DNA of 64,000 bases from Coprinus comatus (GCA_034638255.1 JAWPGT010000006.1:310001-374000), one strand, 5' to 3'. Counted from the stretch's first letter, positions 20,584-34,909 are shown. Notes: generated by a model from the letters alone, not told the origin. Program-made: numbers and translations.

Positions 20584-23162
20584 ATGCCTTCAACAGATTC
20601 CGTAGTCGAGTCAGATCGTGACAGAGAGAAGGATTACGACAAACAAGAACGGTCGGGATCCAAGCAGAAATCTGCTTCTGCATCTAGTAAAGGTATAAAT
20701 TCACCCTCAAGTCACTGCATCGCTTTATTGAAAGTTTATCAGCTAAAGACCTTTCTCATGTTCCCTGTAAATTCTACAAGGTCGGCGGATGCACTGCTGG
20801 CTCCTCTTGCCCATTCTCCCATTCCTCAGCAGAACCAGGTACCCAAAAGGAACCCTGTGCGTGGTTCGTCAAAGGGAACTGTAAGTTCGGCCACAAATGC
20901 GCTCTCGCACATATTCTCCCTGGTCAGAGCATGTCCATGGATAGGAAGAACAAGAAGGCAGCACAGCAAGCCGCTTCCTCCGGAGGCTCGGGAGCAACCG
21001 AGAAAGGTGGAAAGGATGGAAAGAGGAACAAGCGCGATGGTCATAGTAGCAATTCGAACAATCCTACCGGCAGGAATAACCCCTTGCTTGCAGGAGGTTC
21101 AACAGCTCCTACCAGGCTATTATCTTCCAACACCGATTCTTCGCCTTCCGGTCGCTCTTCCATGCCATTAAAAGCTTCTATATCACCTTCAGCACCAGCA
21201 CCACCTCTAAAAGACTCCGACTTTTCGTCATTTGCTGCTTTGGATGAAATGGAGGGTGTTCAGAAGTCTACTCCTACACAAGGCAGGAACCAGGAGGCTG
21301 ACTCTTTGAACGAAACTGTCAACCAAGATGTACACTCTACCTCATCTTCTTCACCAGCACCGTTGCCTACATCTGCTCCACGAGCTACTACCAATATGCC
21401 GCCGTCCGATTTCGGGCCTATTGGCTCACCTCCAAGCGGGAACCAGGTACAACGCCAGCCATTGAACGGTGGTGCTTTTACCCCAGGAACATCCCCGCGC
21501 GGCCCAACCCATCTCAATGGTATCAATATGGGCTCGCCACCTAAATCCAACAACAACACGTTCTTGTCGACATCACCTTTCTCGGCGCCCGGATCGCACA
21601 GTGTTTTCTTCAATAATTCATATACGGGAGGTGGAATGGCTGCTAGTCTTGGAACTCATGCGCTGATGGGTGGCCGTCGAGCATGGGGCGATGCCGATTC
21701 CGCGAAAACCGGTCTTCCTTCCCTTTCCTCTTCAGTTCAACGCTCGTCACTTCTTAATGGAAATTCTCGAGGAGAGTATGGTATTGACCTCGAATATGAT
21801 GAATATTCGACACGATCCCGTAGGTTCGATAGTGCCGTTGACGATGGTGACATGGAGGACTTCATTCCCAGTTCATTGACAGACCTCCTAACACCGGAGG
21901 AACGCAGTCGTAGAATGTCAAGAAGTGGAAGCGCAAAACCTTCGATATCCGCCTTATCATCCGGTGCTCCTTCTGGTCTTTCTATCGGAGTCACAGAAGC
22001 TGGTGGAACTCGTATAGGACATCGTTATTCCAGCTCAGTGCCTGCCCCGTCTTTACTCGGTGATATCAAGTCTATCTGGGCTGATTCCTCTGCTGTACCA
22101 TTGCCAGGTTCACCCTCGAACCAGGTCCATCGCGGGACCCCTTCAGCCTCGTTTGTCTCTCGCATGGAAGGTCTGAGCATCAATGGGCAAGGGAATGATG
22201 ATTTGGGTCTGAGCATGAGCATGGGGAGTACCGGTGCAGCCTCTTCCTTCGGCATACTGAATCCCAGCAACGCAAGTGCAGCTTTCCTTCCCAACATACA
22301 TCACAACTATCTCAAGTCCAAGACGTCGCAGCAACCTCACCTTGGTCTCGGAGGAAGTAATTTATCACGCGGTTTGAGAGGAGCAAACAACTCACCCTAC
22401 ACTACTGGAACCAACAATGGCTTGTCGAACAACTATCTCTCATCTAATACCGGAAATCAAGGTTTACCATCATCAGCGTCGAATGCTTCGCATCTTTCAC
22501 ACCTTCCAACTTATCGTGGGGCACCATCACCATTCGATTTGACACAACCTATGCATCAAACCCATACTCAAGCTTCACGTCCTATTCCCACTATCTCTGA
22601 AACCAAACGTAACCACCTTGGCGTTGGAGTGGGTACGGATGAATTGTTGTCATCCAGTACAAGGGCCTTGCAACAACACGCCCCTGGACAGAGTTTACCG
22701 CAAGGATTAGCTGCTGGGTATTCCAGAATACATGCCCTGCCGCCCTTGACTTCTCCTGGAACAATTGGAGCATTCCCTGGTTTCAATAATCCTGCTTTTG
22801 ACTCTTCAAATGGAATCAGTGGTTTCGGTCTATCAAGAGCCGGTGCTTCATCCCCTCCATTACAAACCAATGCTGCTAACGCGACCGGCCAAAGACAACA
22901 GGAACCTATTTCAGGTCCTGGCATCGCTGGTCCTAATGATATTGTAGGAGCTAGTCCGGGATTGGAGAGTGTGTTGAATAAGCTGAGTTATTCGGCTGCT
23001 GCTGCTCGTGGCCCCGGTCTTAGTCCGACGCCACCTGGTTTGGCTAGGAATGCGAGCGGAAGGTATCAACCTTCTAACATGGATCATTCGTCGAATGGAC
23101 CTGGAGTCAGTCCATTGAGGCCTAGAGATGATGATGATGAATTATTTGCAATGGATAAATGA
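20584..23162 (+). CDS. CCCH zinc-finger protein (Lee1/Cps3-like)
   Basis: Two exons (20584-20692, 20743-23162) give 842 residues. Two tandem zinc fingers lie near residues 45-90: CKFYKVGGC...CPFSH and CAWFVKGNC...CALAH, both C-x7-C-x5-C-x3-H. They would bind RNA or DNA. The remaining 750 residues are Ser/Pro/Asn/Gly-rich and predicted disordered, with short acidic patches (FDSAVDDGDMEDFIPSSLTDLL) and an acidic tail DDDDELFAMDK. The FIPSSLTDLLTPEER block is the kind of short conserved motif shared by fungal Lee1/Cps3-type proteins. The conserved finger join (KDLSHVPCKFY) fixes the intron acceptor at 20742. The downstream tail has very T-rich tracts and a CT microsatellite. Role in growth or stress is inferred from relatives only. 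Confidence 0.85.
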
Positions 23163-23957
23163 ACAATGTTCGGATTCGAACCTACCTTGTGTATTTGGAT
23201 TTTTTTTTTTTGTACATTCCCCCCACACTTTTTTTTTTTTTTTTTCAAAAGCTTTTCTTGTGTGTTATGTTATTTTTTTGTGATTTTCTTGGCAGGAAAG
23301 CAAATGACCTGGACTGACCCATGACTTCCGACACACCTCCGATGACTCTTCTCTCCTCTTCCCACTCAAATAATGATTTAATTTTGTTTTCTCTCTTTAT
23401 CTTAGTTTTCTTTAACAAATAAAGCTATGAACTCGTTTTATATATATATATCTTTTTCCCTCTCTCCCTTTCTCCCGCCCTTTATTTTACTCCATGCCCA
23501 CTGTGATGGTGTTGTGGTTTTTCTTTCTTTCGTTCTTTCTTGTTGATCTGGGGGCCTACATATTAAAGAAGTTTTTAAACCAAACAAAAGTGCCAATTTT
23601 AATTAATTAGTGCAAAGGTGCATTCGTTTTGTAGTGTTTCATTCGGTTTTTTTTTCCTTCTATTTTCTCTTTTTTTGGAATGAATTAAAGTAAATAAAGT
23701 ACTGTATGTACTCGTACTACTGTTTCTTGTTATTTCTCTCTCTCTCTCTCTCTCTCTGTGAAATGTTTGTGTGTAAAATAAGAATGAGGAATCACAAAAA
23801 TTATTTTAAATTAGAATTCTGTCGCTTTAGTTCTTCAAAGTTCAAAAGAAATGGGAATAGATTAGATAAGATTGTTTCCAGGCTTCACATAAGTACTCGG
23901 GAAAGGATATATGTAATTCTCATTAACTCAACCTCGACTGCTTCAATCACAGAAAAA
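23163..23957. other. intergenic, T-rich 3' and promoter region
   Basis: Poly-T runs, a CT microsatellite (23735-23757) and no coding frame. A tRNA B-box-like GGATTCGAACC at about 23172 has no tRNA around it. Confidence 0.5.
23735..23757. repeat. (TC)n microsatellite
   Basis: An uninterrupted TC tract of about 11 units in the promoter region of the ribokinase gene, about 200 bp before its start. Confidence 0.85.
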
Positions 23958-25190
23958 ATGGCGAAACGTGGACATTGTGTTGTACGCGGTTCAATCAGTA
24001 GGTTTTGTATAATGTGGAGATGCATTTTTTATTATTAACCCTCACCCCTTTGTTATGAAGATTTAGATGAATACTACTATGGTTCTTGCCCACTTTCTTC
24101 AACAAACAGAACAGACAATATGTAGTAATTCTGATAACTATTTAACATCTAGTTTCACATATCTCCAGACCAGGCGAAACGATATCTTCTACAGGATTTG
24201 AACAACGTATGGGAGGAAAAGGATTTAATCAAGCGGTTGCACTTTCACTTGCAACTGGTGGTGGCGAAATGGGAAGAGTGAGTTTTTATGGGACTGTTGG
24301 TAATGATGATGCTGGGAAGGGATTGAAAGAAAAGTTGAGTAAGAGGTGGGGATTGAAGAATGATTCACTTGTTATTGATTCGGTTGGTGACTTTTTTCGA
24401 AGGATCAGTTAGGTGTGTGTACTAATGATTGTATTGTGTAGGAGAAAAATACGGGAAGAGCTATAATTCAGGTTGCAGAGGATGGGGAAAATAGTATTGG
24501 TGAGTATTGTTTATTTATCTACATAGAGATATTGACACTGTGTGTGTGTGTGATTAAGTTCTGTTTCCTGGTGCTAATCATAGCGAGATATTGGAAACGA
24601 CTGATAGCAAATCATGGCCAAAAGAAACAACCCACTTACTTCTTCAAAACGAGATTAGCTTACGATCGACATTGAAGGCTATCGAACGTGCTGAAGATTT
24701 GATTACCATTTTTAATCCTTCACCTATGTTGACAAAAGAGGAGATTCGACAATTTCCCTGGGAAAAAGTGGATTGGTTGATTGTGAACCAGATTGAAACG
24801 GGAGTACTATTCACTTCATTGTTTGGAATTGATCCACCAGAGGATATCAAAGCTATATTGAACGAGTTGTCTGACCATTCAGCATTGAAAAATACGCAAA
24901 TAATCTGTACGTTGGGTGCCAAAGGTGTGATTGCCTCATTACCTGGGCTTCCAATGGTCCAAGTTCCTGCGGCGGCGGTTAATGGACCAGTTGTGGATAC
25001 TACGGGGGCTGGAGATACGTTTACAGGATACTTTGTGGCCGGGCTAATCGAGTACGCTGGGGAGGATGTCGAGCAGATGTTAAGGGTGGCGACGAGGGCA
25101 GCGGCAATGTGTGTTGAGCGGGCCGGGACAGTGGACAGTATGCCAATGGCGTCAGAGGTTGAGCGGAGATTCGGAGTTTGCCGAGCGTGA
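23958..25190 (+). CDS. RBK1: ribokinase (PfkB family)
   Basis: Five exons (23958-23997, 24061-24081, 24153-24382, 24442-24499, 24559-25190) give 326 residues. Ribokinase phosphorylates D-ribose at O5 to feed the pentose phosphate pathway. The first exons read HCVVRGSIN-LDEYYY and SRPGETISSTGFEQRMGGKGFNQA, the PfkB substrate site with the GGKGxNQA motif. FPGANHSE, FNPSPM and VNQIE follow, and the C-terminal PfkB signature VVDTTGAGDTFTGYF contains the catalytic Asp of GAGD. The 21-base second exon was placed from the conserved INLDEYYYV join. The stop is only 49 bp upstream of the MAP kinase ATG. Active-site residues all look intact. Confidence 0.93.
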
Positions 25191-25239
25191 TAATTAATTG
25201 TATTTGTGCCTATGTAATTCATCAACACCACCTTTGACG

Positions 25240-26713
<1,474 letters not shown>

Positions 26714-28634
26714 TAAAAGATATACCCCGGACCTCACAAGAGAAGTACAGTGGCATCATCATTTGTGGCCTCGATTTCTTTCTCAGGAAATCAATCTTAG
26801 CTTGTGAACGAACTTCTAATATCAATTGAACTCTTTCCTTTTTTCTTCTTTTTTTTCTTTCTTCTTTTTTGGCTTTCCGTCTATCCTGTGGCTGATCATC
26901 CTTTTTGTTGTTATAATTACTAATACCCCGTTTGGATATGGATGGGCTCCGCGATAGTTTGGGAAATGGGAAACAAAACATGTACATATCGAACCTCTAA
27001 ATCAAGTAGAATACCCAAAATTTATAGGAAAACTGTAATGTAAGGATTATATGAATAGGAATGGATGCCCTTTTTTTGTACTTTCCGGAATGGAATAACA
27101 ATGTTTACAATTACAGGGTTTTTTTGCTCATCCCCGACGATTATGGAACGTGGAATGTACAATAGAATAGAACAGATGACAGACTGCTTTTGGGATGTAC
27201 CGTAGGCCCCATGACAAGTGTATCAGACGGTGTGGCAAATGTTTTTGTGTCTATTTATAGGCTCAATGACATCAACCATCCCCATTCAATGTAAGTAAGT
27301 AAGAATATATCAGTGTGTCAGTAACATTGTGTAGTTGTGGTTATGTTTCAATATCACCAGTTCCGAGTGGAACGCTTGGGAGAAAGGAACAGGAATTAGG
27401 AATTAGGGCGACAACGTGTGTAGATTCAAATTGTATTTCCCTGAAGAATTGTAATTTTGTTTGTCGGCATCTCTATCAATTGCTTTCTCGATTTTAGATT
27501 TATGTCCGAGGGAATTTATATTAGTTTGCTGAGTGTGGCGCGTGCGTGTGTGCGTGGTGATACTTATTGTGTTTTGGCGACGGTAAGTTGAGGAAGACAT
27601 TCGCGTAGAATGAAAATGTATTCATAAGTACCAGTACCCCGTCTGGAATAAATAAATAAACTTGTCGCTTTAACCTTTGCAATGAGCCTAGACTCTAAAT
27701 TGAATGAGCTATGGTGGACTAGAAATCGTATCATAGTAACCATAATTCATTCACTGAGTAGCAGCGTCGTGATCTGGACTGGAACAAAGATCAGTTTGTA
27801 TGGAAATATTTGTTAGATTGTTTTGATTCCAGGAAGTTATGCCATTGTATAAGTCTGAACTTCTGGTCATGTTGTATACATACTTGAAATGATACGACTC
27901 AGCGTTAGAAAGTAAATATAACCGCTGAGGTGTCGTTGAGAAAATTTACATGTTAAATACTTTGTCGATGACCAAACAACTTGCGGAACATAAACAAATG
28001 ATTCGAGCAACATATTACCAAATAGGAAAGAAAAGAAAACATAAACGGAAATGTAATATTTCCCAACGTCAATTCCAACAATACTTATAAGTGTATGAAT
28101 GCTTGGTAAAGAGAGAGTCTAGACAAAAGCGACACCCAACTACTTTGAAGAGACCTTAAGCCTTGAAGGGCTGAAAAAGAACAATTCAGAGTTTTTGCCT
28201 CTGAGTCGGGATTCGGGTGCGGAGTTCTTTCTAAAGTCGTTATGAGGAATTGAGGAACACTCAAAAACCATCTCATCATGTTCAGTGAGGAAATGACGCA
28301 ACTAGAAGTGTTTAATGAAGCTCGAGTAACAGACTGGGTGTAGATTTTTCCGATACTTATGCTCAGTCCTTTATTTGCGTATGATGCTATCACTGATTCA
28401 CAGGCGGCAATCAAAGAATTTCGGGAACCCCTTTTGTGACCACTTCATGATTTCATTCACACACACTTCATTGACTTCTGATTGCTTATGCTACAGTGTT
28501 GTTTCCTAGGCTGACTACTAGTGTAAGAGGCGCTCAATCAACGCCAACTATACAGCCTGAGGTCACAAGAACAACGTCGTGAAAGCGCTTACCAAACTAT
28601 CGGAGTATAATCCACAAGGTTGAAACGTTGAAGG
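26714..28634. other. 1.9-kb gene-free stretch
   Basis: Downstream of the MAP kinase the DNA is AT-rich with pyrimidine tracts. The longest open frame (28085-28414, minus) has no recognisable motif and lies next to the carboxylesterase promoter; I do not call it. No RNA gene is seen. Confidence 0.45.
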
Positions 28635-30961
28635 ATGCCATGGGTTCAAGATGCACGAACAGCTTCTCAAAACGCCGATTCTCTCATTGATTCCCATCGT
28701 AAAGGAATTGATTTAAATACGGAAAGTGCTTCTTCCCAGAAGAGTTCTTCATCTTGGTGGCCTTCACAAAGAGCCAAAATGATCCTCTCTACAGTTTTAA
28801 TCCTTGCAATTGGCTTCACCTTCCATCGAGGCAGAGACGATGGCTTCGTCTTCTCAAAATTTACGACGGGTCAAGATTACATTGTCGACGTGGGTTACGC
28901 AAAATACCTTGGTAACAGAACGACTACTTGGCCCAACACTGTATCATACCTGGGAATACCATATGCCGAACCTCCAATAGGACAACGTCGATTTCGTGCC
29001 CCGGTGCCTTTGAATATCAAACGAATTACTGATGAAACGCAAGAGAAGGTCGTAGATGCTAGGGCGTACCCAGAGTTCTGTATTCAAGGAGCCCTTGGTC
29101 CAGGTGAGATATTCATTCTAATGTATAACGGAACTATGTCGGGGCCCCTCGGTGGAACTTATTTATTGATTTGACAGGTGATCATGGAGGTGCAGGAAGC
29201 GAAGATTGTTTGAAAGTGAACATTTATACACCTGCTGGTGTTACAAAGAAAAGTAAATGTGAGTATTCACTCTTCAGCTTCAGTTTTTTTTTCTGTGATT
29301 GAGTTTATTGGTGATTTCTTTCTAGTACCGGTTTTGGTATATATTCATGGAGGTGGCTACGTCTTTGGAAATCCAGCGAGCTGGCCATTCGAACATTGGA
29401 TCCAAGAATCCCCGAATGTTGTGATCGTTTCGGTTTATTACCGTCTTTCTGCATTTGGATTCCTCACTTCACCTGAGTTCAGGACTGGTGAACTTGGAGA
29501 TTTAAATGCAGGTTTCTTGGATCAGGTGGAGGCGTTGCGGTGGGTTCAGGGGAATATAGAGAAATTCGGAGGTGATCCCGGTATGGTAACGATCAATGGT
29601 GAAAGTGCTGGCGGATCGTCTATTGAATTGCATCTGGTTGCAAATAGTGGGATAGAAGAATTATATAGAGGCGCTATTGCTCAAAGTGTGTACAGAACAC
29701 CTTTACCAACGCCTGAACAGCAAAAGGTAAGTATTCCAATGTCTATGTTGTAGACAAACTTTCTTAAAACTGACGATATATAGCCATTGTTTGATGCTTT
29801 TGTAGAACATGCAGGATGTGGAAAGGGTACTATTGCGGAAAAGATGGCATGTTTGAGATTGGCTAGCGTCAGTGCACTTGCAATTGCCCAGGACCACGTT
29901 ACTGCTACTCTGTGAGCATTTATTTCTCTTCCTCTTTGCCAACCAGTGTTGTTTGCCAAACACTAATATCATGTTTACCAAATTAGCTCGGGATATAAAG
30001 CATTCCATCCTGTTGTTGATCAGAAAATCTTTACCGAAGTTCCTTCGAAACTTATCCAGCAAGGGCGGTTTAAGAAAGTACCATTGATTGTAGGGTATGT
30101 AAAAGATGTTCCTATTTTCCCCGGTTGAACTGCCGGCTTACTTGTCGTCAAGAGCCACAACAAATGAAACGTTATCATTTGGGCAAGACCTGTCTGGAGA
30201 CCTTAAAAGATTCTTTCCCTCATTGACAGATGCAGGAATAACACGCCTTGAAAAGGTAGTAACATTATTTCTGAGGTTTTAACATGTTCTGACTTAATAC
30301 GCAATAACAGGCATATCCCAGCTCACAATTTAATTCCGAGGCACTAAGATATCAAACAATTACTGGAGATTCTGAGCTCAAATGTGCAGTACGTTTGGTT
30401 TTCTCGAATCAACTTCTGACCGCAGAGACTTAAGCTTATGTTTAACGTTTAATCTTAGCGTTTCATAATGAGCACTTTCTGGTCTTCCGCTCATGTTAAT
30501 ACCTGGACTTATCGATATAACCAACCTGACCCCATTTGGGGAGATACAGCAACAGGACATGCTGCTGAGAATTACATGATGTTCAGAGGAACGCATACAG
30601 GGTAGGAAAAACTCATAATTTGATATCGTTTTTTATACCTGCTTATACGCGTTCCGAAATTAGTGTCAACGGAACCACAACATTCTCCACGTTCAACCCC
30701 TCAGAAATTGCATTTTCACACGAACTATTCGCTTATTGGCTCTCATTTGTTCGTACACTTGATCCAAATACACATAAGCTTGACAGAACACCCACATGGC
30801 CGCAATATACAGTAGAAAGGAGGAATAGGATTGTGCTGAATGAGGCACTTGAAGGAGAGGATGTAGATAGTGTGAGTGGAAGTAAGATTGAACAGGAGAG
30901 TACGGATGAAGCAATAAGATGTCGGGCTGTACTTTCTTTGGCTGGAGACATGCAAGCTTGA
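28635..30961 (+). CDS. type-B carboxylesterase/lipase, copy 1 (membrane-anchored N-terminus)
   Basis: A multi-exon alpha/beta-hydrolase of the cholinesterase/type-B carboxylesterase family, hydrolysing carboxylic esters. The N-terminus is about 45 hydrophilic residues followed by one membrane segment (MILSTVLILAIGF), so a type II anchor rather than a cleaved signal is likely. The catalytic domain shows the YLGIPYAEPP entry strand, SEDCLKVNIYTP, the oxyanion hole VYIHGGGYVFG, the nucleophile in GESAGGSS, and a probable catalytic His in MMFRGTHTG. In the block after VIVSV it has YYRLSAFGF where copy 2 has DYRLSAFGF. N-glycosylation sequons (GNRTT, NGTTT) are shared with copy 2. Tandem with copy 2, 531 bp apart. 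Natural substrate unknown. Confidence 0.88.
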
Positions 30962-31492
30962 GAAACGATTTGCAAAAGGGATTGAAAATTTTTATGATTA
31001 TCAAGATGTTACACCTTTGTATGCGTATATATAGAATAGACCAAACCCCTCCACATTTATCTTTAGAGAATTTGGGTAAGCATGATAACAAGTCGGAGGC
31101 GGAAGTTACTCAACCAAAGAAGTGCTAGTCTATGATTTGCGGCATTTATATATATAACAATTGTTAAAATTTTAATATCAAAGAACCTTCCTTTTGGCCA
31201 CTACCTGGTCGACACCGTAACCCACGTACACAAGTGACTTCCATTTGACTATGCCGTTCATGCTCGCACAACGGCAGACTAGAAAAGGGTGTATACTCCA
31301 CACCCAATTACTTAATACTCATCCTTCGATCATAAGAACGCTGCGAAAAAAATGCCAGACATCTTCTCAGAATTCCGGTTCTCGTTTCCCAGGGCAAGAA
31401 GAAGCAGTATAAAAGGTAGAGCGAACGTGATTAGAGGGGACATTCCTGAGCCTACTCCTTAGTTCTCTTGGTCGTTCTCGTAAACAACCAAT
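30962..31492. other. spacer between the two carboxylesterases
   Basis: Contains the 3' end of copy 1 and the promoter of copy 2. TATATATA occurs near 31150 and TATAAAA near 31409, the latter 84 bp before the copy 2 ATG. No gene is seen. Confidence 0.45.
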
Positions 31493-33645
31493 ATGATAGT
31501 GCCCGCAACATGTCTACTCGGCGTGGTTGGCTTCGTCGTTCACACTGGGAGCAATCTTGTCTACTCCAAGTCTACGATCCTCACTCCTAGGGCCTCGACG
31601 GAAGATCATATTGTTGATGTCGGTTATGCAAAATACTTGGGAAACCGGACGACCATTTGGCCCAACACTGTTTCATACCTAGGTATACCATATGCCGAAC
31701 CTCCTACAGGACAGCGTCGTTTTCGTGCTCCGGCACCCCTGGATATTGACCGTGTCGCTCGTGAGACGCAAGGGAAAGTAGTTGACGCTAGGGCTTACCC
31801 CAATTTCTGCATTCAAGGAGCACTTAACCCAGGTGAAGCTTTGTTCTGTGACGAAACCACGACCGTAGAACTCATCTTTTTATTTACCTAATAGCTGATC
31901 ACGGAGGCGCAGGGACCGAAGATTGCCTGCATGTCAACATTTATACACCTGTTGATGCTACGAAGGAGAGTAAATGTGGGTTTTAGTTCAGTGCCTGTTA
32001 GCGGTGAGCACTGACTTATAGTAATTTCCCAGTACCGGTTTTGGTTTACATCCATGGAGGTGGATACGTCTTTGGAAATCCAGCGAACTGGCCATTCGAA
32101 CATTGGATTCAAGAATCCCCGAATGTCGTAATAGTGTCTGTCGACTACCGACTTTCTGCATTCGGATTCCTTGCTTCGCCTGAATTGAAGAATGGGCGGT
32201 TTGGAGATTTGAATGCAGGTTTCTTGGATCAGATAGAGGCACTGCGTTGGGTACAAAAGAATATTGAGAAATTTGGAGGTGATCCTAGTAAGGTAACTAT
32301 CAATGGTGAAAGTGCAGGAGGATCATCAGTTGAGTTGCATTTGGTTGCAAATGGTGGAAAAGAAGCTTTGTTTAGAGGTGCTATTGCTCAGAGTGTGTAT
32401 AGGACACCGGTACCGACACCAGAACAACAACAGGTAAGGTTTCCTCTCAACTTGGGGTAGCCGTCGTTAAAATTTTCTGGTAGCCGTTGTTTGATGCATT
32501 TGTTGAGAGTGCAGGCTGTAGAAAGGGAACAATAGCAACTAAAATGGCATGCATGAGATCTGCTAGTGTTAGTACATTGGCAATTGCACAAGACAGTGTC
32601 ACTGCTACTCTGTGAGACAGACTATTTCCTTTTTTATTTATTTTTAAACACAGATTCTGATATTTGGGTGGACGAAAAATAGGGCTGGATATCACGCATT
32701 TCATCCTGTCCTCGACCAGAAGCTTTTTACAGATGTTCCGACGAGACTTATCCAAGAAGGTCGCTTTAGAAAGGTACCATTGATTGTAGGGTGAGTAAGA
32801 AGGGACTGATATTGAGATACACTCCGAAGTGCTCACTATGTGATAAATAGAGCAACAACAAATGAGTCGTTGTCACACGGACAAGATCTAGCCGCAGATC
32901 TCAAGAGTTTCTATCCTGCATTAACAGATGCAGGGATAAAGAGTCTTGAGGAGGTAAGAATTTCATTCAGAGCTTGGAAACTGAATAGTGGACACTGATG
33001 ATCATATATTTCACTAGGCATATCCAAGCTCAAACTTTGCGTCGGAAGCACTACGACATGAGACGATTACCGGTGACTCTCAACTCCGGTGTGCTGTAAG
33101 TCGATTGTATGTATATTTCAAGTCCTCAGGCCGATGACAGTTTTTAGCGCTTTATCATGGGATCCGCCTGGTCTTCAGCTGGTATCAATTCATGGACGTA
33201 TCGCTATAACCAACCTGATCCTATTGAGAGAGGTACAGCAACAAATCATGCTGCCGAGAATTACATGATGTTCAGAGGAACGCACACAGGGTAAGAAAAA
33301 CTCAAATTTAATTTCATTCTATCTGTTTATACACATCCCAAAATTAGAGTCAATGGAACGACGACTTTCTCGACGTTTAATCCCTCTGAAGTCGCATTCT
33401 CTCGTGAACTCATTGCGTACTGGCTGTCGTTTGTTCGCTCACTTGATCCGAGCTCTGAGAAACTAGCGAGAGCACCAGTATGGCCACAATATACTGTGGG
33501 GAGGAGAAATAGAATTGTATTGAACGAAGCTTCAGAAGGAGAGGATGTGGAGAGGGTAAGTGGAAGTAGAATTGAAGTGGAGAGTAATGATGAAGTGAGG
33601 GGATGTGAGGCTGTACTTGCGCTGGCTCGAGAGATGCAGGCTTGA
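31493..33645 (+). CDS. type-B carboxylesterase/lipase, copy 2 (secreted)
   Basis: A close tandem paralog of the gene at 28635-30961 with matching introns. The N-terminus is a classical signal peptide (CLLGVVGFVVHTGSNLVYS) instead of the long anchor of copy 1, so it should be secreted or vacuolar. Seen: IVDVGYAKYLGNRTT, YLGIPYAEPPTGQRRF, VYIHGGGYVFG, DYRLSAFGFLA, nucleophile GESAGGSSVELH, and ENYMMFRGTHTGVNGTTTFSTF with the likely catalytic His. The charged tail ends AREMQA without an ER-retention or GPI signal. High identity between the copies suggests a recent duplication with divergence mainly at the N-terminus. Substrate unknown. Confidence 0.88.
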
Positions 33646-34393
33646 GCTCTACTGATTTGTCTACTTATGACAGAAGTAGACTGATTTTACTAGGGAACAA
33701 TGCCATTTTGACTTCGTAAAAAAGTATGATTGACTATCACCATGTGGTAGATATGTCAAAACACGTTTAGAAGAATAGGCTTGGCCAATATTTAGAATAA
33801 GGTTTTGTAGAAGACGTAATATTTCTGGGGACAATGGAGTAGAACAGGGCCTCGGAGGATCAGGAAAGAATCCCGCCAGATTGGAAATATGAACCTAAGT
33901 CTCGGCCTTTGTGGGTGCATATACTCGGATAGCAGTGGCTAACAGTAGCAGACGGTGTCCATTCTTCATCCCGATGCATTCCCGGGTAATCTGACTTCCG
34001 AATCCCGATATATCTAGGGACTCCTTGGGACGACACCAACTACTTCATCGCTCCCCCGGGGACTCTCTCACACCACCTTTCGGTGTCAGGTATACTCGAT
34101 ACATGTGAGCTTAAAGAAGGCATGAACTGACACATAACCTACCGTTGTAACTATATACCAACAATGCGGCCATCTCACTACCCCATGCAGGTAGGACGAT
34201 TAAATGAAGAGTTAATATTGGCCACTTGAACCGGTCCCTGGTATCTATTTATATCAAGATACCTACGTCATATCCTGTCATATCCGAAACCTGCAGTCCA
34301 CACAGTATATAAACCTCCCCCCCCCAGTCATAGACAACTCTCTAACAACCCACATTCATCTCGAAAACTCGAAAACCTCGTTTATAAAACACA
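33646..34393. other. intergenic, metallothionein upstream region
   Basis: No coding frame. A strong TATA box lies at 34306. I could not identify a convincing copper-response element by eye. Confidence 0.45.
34306..34313 (+). promoter_or_regulatory. TATA box of metallothionein gene
   Basis: TATATAAA, 81 bp before the metallothionein start, followed by a C-run, typical of a highly inducible promoter. Confidence 0.5.
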
Positions 34394-34681
34394 ATGCCTG
34401 CCGATTGCACCTGTCAGAACAATTGCGGGTATGGTTACATGACACTCAATTGTCTGTTATTCTCAATATCCTCTTGTAGAGCCTGTGGACCTCAGGGAAC
34501 CGGCTGCACTTGCCCCAAGGGAAAGTGCGACTGTGCTGAATGCCCAAACAAGACTCACACCGCCAAGGTATGCAACTTGTTTTTTGTATATTATGCTTAC
34601 TGAAAATGTCAATAGTGCCAGTGCAAGGGAGATGCTGATAACTGCGGTTGCGTATCAGAAAGCAAGGCCTGCACTTGTTAA
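34394..34681 (+). CDS. copper-type metallothionein
   Basis: Three exons join to a 62-residue protein with 15 cysteines, many in C-x-C pairs (CTC, CTC, CDC, CQC, CGC, CTC) plus one His. No aromatic residues are present. This is the composition of fungal class metallothioneins that bind Cu(I) or Zn/Cd through thiolate clusters in the cytosol. The introns are placed from the donors GTATGG and GTATGC with acceptors TTGTAG and AATAG, and joining preserves the regular cysteine pattern, which supports the model. The gene has a strong TATA box, fitting metal or stress induction, and lies between the esterases and the Rad51-like gene. Metal preference cannot be read from sequence alone. Confidence 0.88.
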
Positions 34682-34909
34682 AGAGAGTCTATAGTCTTCT
34701 TAGTGTATCGAATTCATACATGTACAACATGAACAGTCTATTCAACTTTCCAGTTAAATATGTGTATCTGAATTAAATTACTCCTACCCAACGCTTGTTG
34801 CTGAAGTGGCGAAAGTCATTCTGTCGTAGCGTCAGTCACACTAGCCCCTATGAGATCGTAGGGTTCGCGCATAATTGCTTTGTCTTTGTCCATGCTTCCT
34901 GGCGCCCAA

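Noticed and set aside
21260..22924. Several long minus-strand frames opposite the CCCH gene
   Set aside because: Mirror frames of a biased Ser/Pro/Gly coding sequence; no start context or conserved motif.
23168..23182. Inverted tRNA B-box-like GGATTCGAACC
   Set aside because: It lies just after the CCCH gene stop, with poly-T next to it and no cloverleaf on the minus strand.
28085..28414. 109-residue minus-strand frame
   Set aside because: No motif, no homology I recognise, no exon partners; composition is that of a chance frame.
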